Positions 7,837-15,163 of a DNA stretch of 64,000 bases are shown here, in pieces. The stretch's first letter is position 1; the number at the start of each line of letters is the position of its first letter. The position numbers and the translations under genes were made by a program. Location: NCBI GenBank assembly GCA_963715455.1, contig OY970245.1, positions 2,294,001 to 2,358,000 on the forward strand. The letters are read 5' to 3'. Below the pieces are notes generated by a model, which was not told the DNA's origin, ran no database searches, and saw only the letters and a list, made by a program, of their open reading frames with translations. Source of the DNA: VRUE01 sp963715455. Its GTDB lineage: Bacteria; Actinomycetota; Thermoleophilia; Solirubrobacterales; 70-9.

Positions 7837-8565
7837 CTAGGCGCCCCCAGCCGCTTTCTCTTGCACCTGGCGCAAGCGTGAGATGCCCATCTCGGCAAGG
7901 CCGAGCAACTCGTCGAGCGAGGCCCGCGAGAGCGGCGTGCGCTCGGCCGTCGCCTGCACCTCGACCAGGCCGCCGTCGCCGGTCATCACCACGTTGGCGT
8001 CGACCTCGGCGTTGGAGTCCTCGCCGTAGTCGAGGTCGCAGAGAGCGCGCCCGTTGACCATGCCGACGCTGATCGCCGCTACTGAGCCGCTGAGCGGCAG
8101 CGCCTCGATCTCGCCCTTGTCGAGCAGCTTCTGACAGGCGAGCTGCAGGGCAACGTAGCCGCCGGTGATCGCCGCACAGCGGGTGCCGCCATCGGCTTCG
8201 AGCACATCGCAATCGACGTAGATGCTGCGCTCGCCCAGCGCGCGGAAGTCGACCACCACGCGCAGCGAGCGCCCGATCAGACGCTGGATCTCGACTCCAC
8301 GGCCGTCCTGCTTGCCCTTGCTGACGTCGCGCGCCTTGCGATCGCCGGTCGAGGCGGGCAGCATCGCGTACTCGGCCGTCACCCAGCCGCGGCCGCGGCC
8401 GGACATCCAACGCGGCACCTGGTTGGAGATCGAAGCGGTGCAGATCACTCGCGTCTTGCCGATCGAGATCAGCGCCGAGCCATCGGCGCTGGCGACGAAG
8501 CCGGGATCGATCGTCACCGGCCGGATGTCGGCGGGGGCACGGTCGTAGCTGCGCGAGGCTGGCAT
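7837..8565 (-). CDS. rph: Ribonuclease PH
   Basis: 242 residues, normal for the family. It opens RSYDRAPADIRPVTIDPGFV and contains VTAEYAMLPASTGDR, GKQDGRGVEIQRLIGRSLR, the phosphate-binding VDCDVLEADGGTRCAAITGG and DLDYGEDSNAEVDANVV. RNase PH is a phosphorolytic 3'-5' exoribonuclease that trims tRNA 3' ends, and forms a ring hexamer. It is first in the rph-rdgB-CDF run. Confidence 0.95.
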   Translation of the reverse strand: MPASRSYDRAPADIRPVTIDPGFVASADGSALISIGKTRVICTASISNQVPRWMSGRGRGWVTAEYAMLPASTGDRKARDVSKGKQDGRGVEIQRLIGRSLRVVVDFRALGERSIYVDCDVLEADGGTRCAAITGGYVALQLACQKLLDKGEIEALPLSGSVAAISVGMVNGRALCDLDYGEDSNAEVDANVVMTGDGGLVEVQATAERTPLSRASLDELLGLAEMGISRLRQVQEKAAGGA

Positions 8566-8633
8566 GGCGCGAGTCTGTCATGGCGGGGCGCCGAAACGAA
8601 GGCCGGCCCACCCACAGCGCCTCTCAACGCGGA

Positions 8634-8657
8634 AGGGCCGCGGATGCCCGCGGCCCT
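8634..8657 (-). terminator. GC-rich hairpin downstream of the VapBC operon
   Basis: A perfect 10-bp inverted repeat (AGGGCCGCGG, loop ATGC, CCGCGGCCCT) lies between the vapC stop at 8749 and the rph start at 8565. It follows vapC on the minus strand, so it most likely ends that transcript. There is no clear T-tract, so it may need Rho or act as a 3' stabiliser. The rest of 8566-8748 shows no convincing gene. Confidence 0.55.
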
Positions 8658-8748
8658 CCACACCCACTGGGGTAGCCCTCCGACGTCAGACCAGTCTTCC
8701 GACGCCATGTGAGCCTCTTTGGAGAATAGAAGTAAAGAGCTTTAGCAG

Positions 8749-9168
8749 TCAAGAATCCTTCACTGGAAGTACATGAAGGCCACGCTGCTCGAAGTGGGCG
8801 TCGAAGGCAAACGCCTCCTCGCCGCTGTCGCGCTCGATCAGCGCGAATGAGGTCGCGTCGACATAGCTCCAGCGCTTGTCCTCATGCTGCTCGAGGATCT
8901 CCCAAGCGCGTTCCTCGATCGGCCGGTCCAAATGGACGAGATCGATCGCGTTGCTGGCGCGGAAGCGCCGCCCCCACTCAATCGCTTCCCCGCGCCCCAC
9001 GCGGACCATCAGCGCCGTGTAGGTCTCGGCGAAGACGTAGTTCGAGGTGAACAGCGCCACCCCCTCGGCAACCAGCTCGGCCAGGGCCGCACGAGCCCGC
9101 TCGTGCTCAGCCTCAGAGGAGTTACGCAGCGCGACGAAGGCGCTGGTGTCGACGAAGACCGACTTCAT
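8749..9168 (-). CDS. vapC: PIN-domain ribonuclease toxin
   Basis: 139 residues. The PIN fold acidic residues are visible: the N-terminal VFVDTSAFVAL Asp, a mid-protein Glu in FAETYTALM, and the C-terminal SYVDATSFALIER Asp with a later AFDAHF Asp. VapC toxins are Mg-dependent RNases that cut tRNA or rRNA. The ATG overlaps the antitoxin stop by 4 bp (9165-9168), the standard antitoxin-first arrangement. A hairpin at 8634-8657 closes the transcript. Confidence 0.88.
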   Translation of the reverse strand: MKSVFVDTSAFVALRNSSEAEHERARAALAELVAEGVALFTSNYVFAETYTALMVRVGRGEAIEWGRRFRASNAIDLVHLDRPIEERAWEILEQHEDKRWSYVDATSFALIERDSGEEAFAFDAHFEQRGLHVLPVKDS

Positions 9169-9401
9169 CGGCCGTAGAGGTCATCGTCGAGGGTGCTGAC
9201 GCTGGTGCCCGAACGCCCGGCGCCCGGCGCCTCCTCGATCAGGTAGCTGAGCAGCGGATCTCCCGTGGGATCGGCGCCCCGAGCCCGCTCAGCGTCGATC
9301 AGCTCGCGCACCACCGCGGCGATGCTGCCGGCCTCGCCGGCCCGCTGCTTGAGCCAGCGGTACTGACCCTCGTCCAGATATAGCTGTGTTCGATGCCTCA
9401 T
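9165..9401 (-). CDS. vapB: VapB-type antitoxin
   Basis: 78 residues from the ATG at 9401 (MRHRTQLYLDEGQYRWLKQR). The frame stays open further upstream but the residues there do not look like an antitoxin. The N-terminus fits a ribbon-helix-helix DNA-binding unit (strand RTQLYL, helix DEGQYRWLKQRAGE, helix SIAAVVRELIDAERARG). The acidic C-terminus (TLDDDLYGR) would bind and inhibit VapC. A palindrome abuts the start codon and is a likely autoregulatory operator. Confidence 0.83.
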   Translation of the reverse strand: MRHRTQLYLDEGQYRWLKQRAGEAGSIAAVVRELIDAERARGADPTGDPLLSYLIEEAPGAGRSGTSVSTLDDDLYGR

Positions 9402-9414
9402 GCTGTAATACAGC
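9402..9414. promoter_or_regulatory. Palindrome abutting the vapB start, candidate VapBC operator
   Basis: GCTGTAATACAGC is a perfect inverted repeat (GCTGT and ACAGC around AAT) directly adjacent to the vapB ATG at 9401. VapBC complexes usually repress their own promoter through such repeats. The position next to the start codon suggests a very short or absent leader. The operator role is inferred. Confidence 0.5.
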
Positions 9415-9529
9415 CTAAGCCCCGAGCCGGACGGAATCCACTCCACCGGAACCCGCACGGAATCGACCAGCGAGCGCAGCGGCGCCTCAACCAACGGGGC
9501 GGCCCGCTCGGGCCGCCCCACCTCCAGCC

Positions 9530-9778
9530 TCATTTGAAAGCCACCTTGTCGACCGCCTCCTTGATCTTGTTCGTGATCACCTCGGCGAGCTCAACTCCTT
9601 GTTTGCCGCTGAATCCCTTCATCGCCGCCACCATGCCGACCATCAGCAGCGAGACGAGCAGGATCAGACCCACGTACTCGACCGTCCCCTGGCCCCGCTC
9701 ACCGACCAGGGAACGGATCGCCCGCAGGCGCTCTTCGATCGCGACGTGCAGGTACCCCATCAGCCTGTAGAGCAGCAT
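9530..9778 (-). CDS. Flp-type pilin precursor
   Basis: 82 residues. A basic N-terminal leader (about 1-28, ending LVGERG) precedes QGTVEYVGLILLVSLLMVG, a Flp/type IVb pilin-like hydrophobic helix with Glu at the fifth position after the likely GQ cleavage site. The C-terminus is a short amphipathic tail (AEVITNKIKEAVDKVAFK). Flp pilins are exported and assembled by Tad machinery for adhesion. No tad genes lie in this window. A Shine-Dalgarno-like AGGAGG is not obvious but AAGGAGGC-like sequence lies just upstream around 9785. Confidence 0.78.
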   Translation of the reverse strand: MLLYRLMGYLHVAIEERLRAIRSLVGERGQGTVEYVGLILLVSLLMVGMVAAMKGFSGKQGVELAEVITNKIKEAVDKVAFK

Positions 9779-9885
9779 CGAAAGCCTCCTTCGATCGTTT
9801 GAGGCCGATGCTGCCGGCGCGATTCAGACCGAACAAGGCGCGGGTGTGCCGCCTTTGCAACGGGACATGGACGTGTCGGCCGCGC

Positions 9886-10356
9886 CTACCCCCGCAGGGC
9901 GACGCGACGCGCCTCCTCGGTCCCCAGATACGGCGTCAGGGCAAACTGGATCGCCTCCGGCGCCAGCTCCGGCAGCTCCGCGTGCCTGCCGAGATCGACC
10001 CGCTGGGCGACGAGCATCGCCACGCCGCCGACCATCGCCTTCTCGGTGATCTCCGGCAACCGCTTGCCCTGGGGCTGCAGTTCGCGACCAGGCAAGAGCC
10101 ACTCGCTCAGGTGGGAGATCATCCGGTCGTAACGCTCGTAGCCAGCGCGCCCACCCGCGAGGGCCTCAGTCGTAAGCGTGCGGGCTGCTGCCGGGTCAGA
10201 GGCAGCGAAGGCCAAAGCTGCCCGAATCCCAGCCGCCACCTGTGCGGGCCACGCAGCCTCAGAGACGCAAGCCGACTCGATGCGGACCTGGAGGCGCGCC
10301 ACGGCCGAGTCGAAGGCCCCGGCGAACCCCTCTGAATGGTGCGCAGGCTCGTTCAT
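9886..10356 (-). CDS. TetR-type C-terminal ligand domain lacking the HTH
   Basis: 156 residues, all helical. The segment GFAGAFDSAVARLQVRIESA corresponds to the point just after the helix-turn-helix in actinobacterial TetR regulators, and AALAFAASDPAAARTLTTEA and the final IQFALTPYLG match their ligand/dimerisation half. The roughly 45-residue DNA-binding part is absent, and nothing encoding it lies upstream before the next gene at 10408. Either the gene is 5'-truncated or it works as a stand-alone domain, for example as a partner of another TetR protein. An inverted repeat sits five bases upstream of the ATG. Confidence 0.65.
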   Translation of the reverse strand: MNEPAHHSEGFAGAFDSAVARLQVRIESACVSEAAWPAQVAAGIRAALAFAASDPAAARTLTTEALAGGRAGYERYDRMISHLSEWLLPGRELQPQGKRLPEITEKAMVGGVAMLVAQRVDLGRHAELPELAPEAIQFALTPYLGTEEARRVALRG

Positions 10357-10360
10357 CGGG

Positions 10361-10382
10361 ATAGATAAACATTATTGTCTAT
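10361..10382. promoter_or_regulatory. AT-rich imperfect inverted repeat upstream of the TetR-like gene
   Basis: ATAGATAA, six bases, then TTGTCTAT gives 7 of 8 paired positions, an AT-rich patch in otherwise GC-rich DNA. It lies right before the ATG at 10356 and overlaps where a promoter would be. It looks like a dimeric repressor site. Which protein binds is unknown, since the adjacent gene has no HTH. Confidence 0.45.
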
Positions 10383-10407
10383 ATCGGTCGAGGCAATCCT
10401 CTCGGCC

Positions 10408-11478
10408 CTACTGCCCCACGGCCCCGAAGCTCACAACCCCAAAAGCCTCCCCCGCGGCGAACGTCGGGGCGCCCGCCGCAAAGGCTTCGTTGAAGCTCTG
10501 CGCGGTAGCGGCATCGAGCGTCAGGGCTGCGTCCGCTACCGAGATCGAGCGGCCCTTCGGATCAGAGGAAACGCTGGCCCCGGCCATGCCCAGCCCCAAG
10601 ACCCCGACCCGCCCCAGCTTGCCGGGGAAGGCGGGGGTGGGCAGGATCTCGACTTCTGCGCTTGTCGTCTTAGCTCCCAGGTCAAACCAGTATTCGGTGT
10701 GGAAGATCTGCCCGGCGCCGAGTTGGAGGAGTTCGATCGCTCCAGCCAATCTGAGGGTGCCTTGGGAGGCATCAGGTGAGATCTGTCCTCCGGCGGCGAT
10801 CGGGAAGCTGAACACGGGCCCTGGAGAGAGTTCTGCCGGTGAGATCGGGTTCAGGGAGACAAAGAGCGATTTGAACTTGGCGAGGATATGGGGATCGGGG
10901 ACAAGCGTGCCCTTTCCCTGAGGCAGGATCGTCACCAGCTGGGGCAGCGTCTTGGTCTTCAAAGTGCCGATGACTTGCCCTTCCTTGAAGGCGTCTTTGA
11001 CCCGTAGCTTCTTGTTCAGGCGGGTGGCGACCTTCTGGGTGAGAGTCAGCTGCTTGGCCGAGAAGCCCAGGCCAAAACCTTCGCGCTTGGCTTTGGTGCT
11101 CTTTGACTTGGCGACTTTCAGCTGGGAGCCGCCCACTTTGGCGGAGATCGGGTTGGGGTTGGCTTTCAGCTCGACCTTGCGCAGTGGGACTGATCTGTTG
11201 CCCTTCTGGAAGACCAGGGTGCCTTCGGTGAGCACTTCGGCCTTGCCGGAGGTCGGATCGGCCTTGCCGCCTGTGACGGGCAGGGTGATCGTCTTGCCTT
11301 GCTTCTTGGCGGGCGCTTTGGCGGCGAGCGTCACGCCTGACTTCTTCAACAGGCTGATGAAGGACTTATCGAGCGTGAGCTTGGCGCTACCGCCGCCCAA
11401 AGGGTCATAGGCGGCGTGGGCAGTGGGGGCAGCAAGGAGCGCTGTCAAGGTCACCAGAGCCGCTGTCGTCTTTCTCAT
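10408..11478 (-). CDS. Exported HtaA-like protein, last gene of the surface-protein operon
   Basis: 356 residues with a clear signal peptide (MRKTTAALVTLTALLAAPTA, cleavage after AHA). Two similar halves can be seen. The first begins GGSAKLTLDKSFISLLKKSG and VTLPVTGG-like text. The second begins PDASQGTLRLAGAIELLQLG. The pattern of Gly-x-x-x-Leu strands, an FPxxGG motif and LGM/SVSSDPKG recalls HtaA-type haem-binding domains of actinobacteria, but key residues cannot be checked here. It is 19 bp downstream of the 259-aa gene and has no obvious anchor, so it is probably secreted or wall-associated. Confidence 0.68.
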   Translation of the reverse strand: MRKTTAALVTLTALLAAPTAHAAYDPLGGGSAKLTLDKSFISLLKKSGVTLAAKAPAKKQGKTITLPVTGGKADPTSGKAEVLTEGTLVFQKGNRSVPLRKVELKANPNPISAKVGGSQLKVAKSKSTKAKREGFGLGFSAKQLTLTQKVATRLNKKLRVKDAFKEGQVIGTLKTKTLPQLVTILPQGKGTLVPDPHILAKFKSLFVSLNPISPAELSPGPVFSFPIAAGGQISPDASQGTLRLAGAIELLQLGAGQIFHTEYWFDLGAKTTSAEVEILPTPAFPGKLGRVGVLGLGMAGASVSSDPKGRSISVADAALTLDAATAQSFNEAFAAGAPTFAAGEAFGVVSFGAVGQ

Positions 11479-11497
11479 CTCATCCCTGCCTTTCTCT

Positions 11498-12277
11498 TCA
11501 TTCCTTCACCGCGCAGCTCTTTTCCACTTTGGTGGAGAGCTCAAGCCCACCCTTGAACTCAAAGGTGGCGAGAGCCAGGGGGAAGACGATGCGGGGAACG
11601 TCCTTGGGAGCCGGACAGCCTGAGTTGAAGTAAGAGAGCTGCTTTCCCCTATAGGTGTATTTGCGCTTCAGGGTGAGCTTGATGCGATCGACATAGCCCC
11701 AGGAGCCAAGGGCTTGAGGCAGCGATGTGGAGAGCTGTGTGCCCCAGGCGCCCTTCCTTAGGTGGCGAATCTTGAAGACCAAGACGAATGAGCTGAAGAA
11801 GGGGTTGGCGGTGAAGATGTGGGTGAGCAGCACCGGTCTTCCCTGCTCGCGGCCGTTGAAGATCAAAAGCCTTCCTCGGGTTGGATAGGCGCCCTGGTCG
11901 GGGAGGACGATGTTGGCCCAGAACTGACCGGAGCCGATCACCGCATCGCCGCAGGTGGAAAGAGCGCGTTCGGTTGAGGCAGGCTGTATGTCTGCTACCC
12001 GACAGGTGGGCAGGCCCTTTGATTGCAGTAAGCCGTGGCGGTTGACCTTGACGCTCATCCTCTGCAGCTGATCGGGGACACCGCCTTTGGGCGCCTCGAG
12101 GTGGCCGGAGACGAAGACGGCTATGGGATCGGTACCCGTTCGTGGGAGCTTGTAAGGGAGGATTTGGGAGAGGACGGTGATCCTCAGGTTGCCGCGTTGG
12201 ATCACCGCGGCGGTGGCGATCGTGGCGCAGGCCAAGAGGGCCGCGGCTGTGCCGAGCCAGAGAACCCTTCTGCTCAC
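11498..12277 (-). CDS. Exported 259-aa protein related to the repeat unit of its 960-aa neighbour
   Basis: A signal peptide (about residues 1-23, ending IATAA) leads a Cys-containing beta-rich domain. The segment with LPTCRVADIQPAS, STCGDAVIGSG and GRLLIFNG follows the same order (Cys, Cys-x-x-A-x-IG, then a hydrophobic strand and loop) as the four repeats in the 960-aa protein upstream. It therefore looks like a single-unit version. It lies 3 bp after the 960-aa stop and 19 bp before the 356-aa gene. No catalytic residues are apparent; function unknown. Confidence 0.72.
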   Translation of the reverse strand: MSRRVLWLGTAAALLACATIATAAVIQRGNLRITVLSQILPYKLPRTGTDPIAVFVSGHLEAPKGGVPDQLQRMSVKVNRHGLLQSKGLPTCRVADIQPASTERALSTCGDAVIGSGQFWANIVLPDQGAYPTRGRLLIFNGREQGRPVLLTHIFTANPFFSSFVLVFKIRHLRKGAWGTQLSTSLPQALGSWGYVDRIKLTLKRKYTYRGKQLSYFNSGCPAPKDVPRIVFPLALATFEFKGGLELSTKVEKSCAVKE

Positions 12278-12280
12278 TGC

Positions 12281-15163
12281 CTACCCCCTGCGCTTGCGCT
12301 TCTTGGCCTTGCCGCTCTTGCCCTGCTTGCCGCACTTGGCCTTCACAACCGGCTTTGTGTTGGAGAGCTCGCCGTTTTGCCCGGTGAATTCGGAGATCGC
12401 CTTGTGCTTGCCTTTGCAGAGGTTGGCCGAGTTGACGATCAGGCCCCGTTTGCCACCTTGCATGGTCAAGACGAATTTGCTCACCGGGGCGTCGGGGACC
12501 GCCTCGAAGGTGTTTCTGATCCGGCCTTTCAGCGAGTCAATTCGGCCGACGACATCGACGGTGATCTTCTCGTGGTGAAGCGAGGCGACCAGGTCGGGGA
12601 GCTGGTGCTCAGAAGAGCGGAGGTAGACCGGGCCTTCGAGGGGCTCGGCGAGCACGGGGGTGTAAGCGCGGGCGAAGCCGTAGACCGAGCCCGCTGGGCA
12701 CTGGTCGGCCCTGAACTGCACCCTGGTGCAGATCGTTTTGATGTGGGCGTTCTCCAGGAAAGCTGACTTGGGCAGGGTGACCCTTGCTCTAGCGATGTTT
12801 GCTTCACCGCCCTCGGGGCCGCCGTTCATCTTCAAGACCGCCTTGAAGGCCGGGTGATCACCGCGTTTGGTGCCGCCCTTCAATCTGAGGTCGAGTTTCG
12901 GCTTGAACTCCAAGGCAGCGCAATCGGCTGCCTGGAAGGGGGTTGAGACGGTTACCGGCCTGTCGTCATGAGTTGAGCCGAAGTCCAACCCGGAGCCCAA
13001 GAGCGTTGAGGCCGTCGAGGTCCTTTCGCAAGAGGTCGGGTTGAAGACGAACTTCGGCCGGTCGGTGGCCGCCCGAATGTCGCGCAGATGCACGGGGATG
13101 CCTTTGATGATGTGGGGGATCGGGTCTGATCCGGTGGCGTCGATGAAGACTTCGGCGGTCTCTCTATCGACGCGGAAGGCGAGGCGGACGACGACGGTGC
13201 CGATATCGAAGGGGCCGACTCTGCCGGCGGTGATCGCCACCATGGAGATGGCTGAGCCGTTATATGGACCCGCCAGGTAGATCTTGCCAGGGGCGTAGGC
13301 GAGGGTCTGGCCTACTCCCGAGCCGGCGAAGGTGGTGCCGAGCTGCGAGGCAGCTGGGCAGGAGGGATTGTCGAGCTCTTCCTGGCCACCGTGGGGGCCT
13401 GTCCTTGCTTCGGCTTGAGCGATGCCCGCCTCTGAGCAATACGGGATGCCAGCGAGGATTCCCGCGATGCCCGGGGGCAGCTTGATCGAGAAGTTGGTGA
13501 ACTCCTGTTCGGAGTCGGTTCTGAAGAGCCTCACGTCAAAGGGGCTGAAGGTGCCACCGGCGTTGTTGCGAGTGCCGGCGAAGAGTCCTGGTTTGAAGGG
13601 CGGCAACCCTCCGCTTGGGCAGGCCGCCCCACCGGGGCCGCTGATGATCTCGAAGGCCGAGCTGGTGGTCACCGGGTCGTTGCCCGACCAGGGGAAGAGC
13701 TTGGCGGTGGCCTCATAGGTGCCGCAGGCAGGAGGAGATGCCAAGGGTGAACGCGCTCCCTCGCGGAAGTGCAGCTTGAAGTTGGAGAAGGGCAATTGCG
13801 GCATGTCGTTGGCCACCGTGGTGAGCTGACCGGTGACCGGATCAGGGATCACCTCCAGCGCCTGCACGACCCTGATCCCCAGCTTGGCGTTCTTGATCAC
13901 CACATACATGGCGATCAACGAGTCGAAGGGGTTCTCGTAGGGCTCGGCGATATAGAGGGCGCCGTGGACCTTTTCTTCCAAGACAGGGGTTTCTACTTCG
14001 ACCGTGCCGATCTTCGAGGCCGAGGGGCAGCCTGAGCCTGCTTCAGAGAAAGCTGTCTCTCTATCGAGCTGGGCTTCGCTGCAGACCTCGAGGCCTTCGG
14101 CCACCGAGGGGTTGACGCTGAAGCCCTCGGGCAGGATTACCTCGGTGCGCTTGATCGTCGAGGCGGCGATGCCCTGCGGATCGAGGATGCCTTGGTCGAC
14201 GACGTCAAGGCCGAAGTCAAGGCCGGTCGGTGAGGAAGCGGCTTTGGTGGTCGGCGAAGCGGAAATACCGGGAGCGAAGTCAAGCGCGGCGCACTCAGAG
14301 AGGCCCAGCGGGGTCGGTGGTTCGCCGTCGTCGTGAGTTTCGGCGAAGGCTTTGACGAAGACCTCCGGGACGTCCCAGGAGTTGCCTTCGAAGTCGGCCC
14401 GCAAGGGGCCGGTGCAGGATGAGGGCAGGGTGATCAGCGGCTCGCCGGAGCCGTCGACTGTGCACAGGTCGCTCTCCGTGGTCAGCAGACACTGACCCCG
14501 ATCGATGTCGTGGACGTCGGCCGAGGGATCGGACCACAGGGTCAGCGTCGCCCCGTAGATCAGGATCGCCTGGGAGATGCCGTGGAAGGAGGCGATCACC
14601 TGGTAGGGGTGCTCTTCGCTCAAGCGCACGTCGAAGACGACCGGCACGCCGAGGAAGACGAAGCCGAACTTCGCGAGGGTGCCCGGCGGGGGCAGCAGGT
14701 TATAGACGGGGACGCTGGCTTTGACCTGGTTGGCGGGGGGGCCTGCATTGGCCGCGCCGTGGACGTTGATGTAGCCGACCGTCGAGCTGATCGGACAGCT
14801 GGGGTATTTGAGCCCCGAAGGGAGGCTGAGCAGTTTGGAGAACTGTGGCCCGGTGCAGCGCGGCGTCGCGGTCGGCACCCCGGCAAAGCCCTCGGGCAGC
14901 TCGGTATAGAGGTCCCTGATCGCGTCGTCGGGCACTTCGAAGCCTTTTTCGTCGATGGTCGTCTGGAAGTTGACCGTGGTCGCCATCGTGAAGGGGTGGG
15001 CGCCCGCCTGGATCACCGGCGAGCCGTCTTGCTCATCGAAGCTGAGCTCGGTGTATTTGATGCCGAAGTCGCCGCTCGCCTTGGGGGCGGCGAAGGAAGC
15101 AAGGGCGAGCAGCGCAACGGCAAGCGCCAACAAGCCACGGCGGGTTGACTCGACGGCGCTCAT
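12281..15163 (-). CDS. Large exported protein with four internal repeats and a Lys/Arg tail
   Basis: 960 residues with a signal peptide (LLALAVALLALASFAAPKAS). Four units recur at about residues 89, 344, 562 and 797. Each has an LPxGF-type start, a Cys about 12-16 residues on, then a second Cys in SCPISSTVG, GCPSASKIG, SCPAASQLG or QCPAGSVYG, then a hydrophobic strand such as ALYIAEPYEN or KIYLAGPYNG. The C-terminus is strongly basic (GKSGKAKKRKRRG), as in the upstream propeller protein. The ATG overlaps that gene's stop by 4 bp. I infer a cell-surface or wall-bound structural or binding protein; function unknown. Confidence 0.78.
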   Translation of the reverse strand: MSAVESTRRGLLALAVALLALASFAAPKASGDFGIKYTELSFDEQDGSPVIQAGAHPFTMATTVNFQTTIDEKGFEVPDDAIRDLYTELPEGFAGVPTATPRCTGPQFSKLLSLPSGLKYPSCPISSTVGYINVHGAANAGPPANQVKASVPVYNLLPPPGTLAKFGFVFLGVPVVFDVRLSEEHPYQVIASFHGISQAILIYGATLTLWSDPSADVHDIDRGQCLLTTESDLCTVDGSGEPLITLPSSCTGPLRADFEGNSWDVPEVFVKAFAETHDDGEPPTPLGLSECAALDFAPGISASPTTKAASSPTGLDFGLDVVDQGILDPQGIAASTIKRTEVILPEGFSVNPSVAEGLEVCSEAQLDRETAFSEAGSGCPSASKIGTVEVETPVLEEKVHGALYIAEPYENPFDSLIAMYVVIKNAKLGIRVVQALEVIPDPVTGQLTTVANDMPQLPFSNFKLHFREGARSPLASPPACGTYEATAKLFPWSGNDPVTTSSAFEIISGPGGAACPSGGLPPFKPGLFAGTRNNAGGTFSPFDVRLFRTDSEQEFTNFSIKLPPGIAGILAGIPYCSEAGIAQAEARTGPHGGQEELDNPSCPAASQLGTTFAGSGVGQTLAYAPGKIYLAGPYNGSAISMVAITAGRVGPFDIGTVVVRLAFRVDRETAEVFIDATGSDPIPHIIKGIPVHLRDIRAATDRPKFVFNPTSCERTSTASTLLGSGLDFGSTHDDRPVTVSTPFQAADCAALEFKPKLDLRLKGGTKRGDHPAFKAVLKMNGGPEGGEANIARARVTLPKSAFLENAHIKTICTRVQFRADQCPAGSVYGFARAYTPVLAEPLEGPVYLRSSEHQLPDLVASLHHEKITVDVVGRIDSLKGRIRNTFEAVPDAPVSKFVLTMQGGKRGLIVNSANLCKGKHKAISEFTGQNGELSNTKPVVKAKCGKQGKSGKAKKRKRRG

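Noticed and set aside
8514..8708. 64-aa minus-strand frame with an AAGAGG-like site before its ATG
   Set aside because: It overlaps the rph start and the hairpin, and the peptide shows no recognisable features; not enough support.
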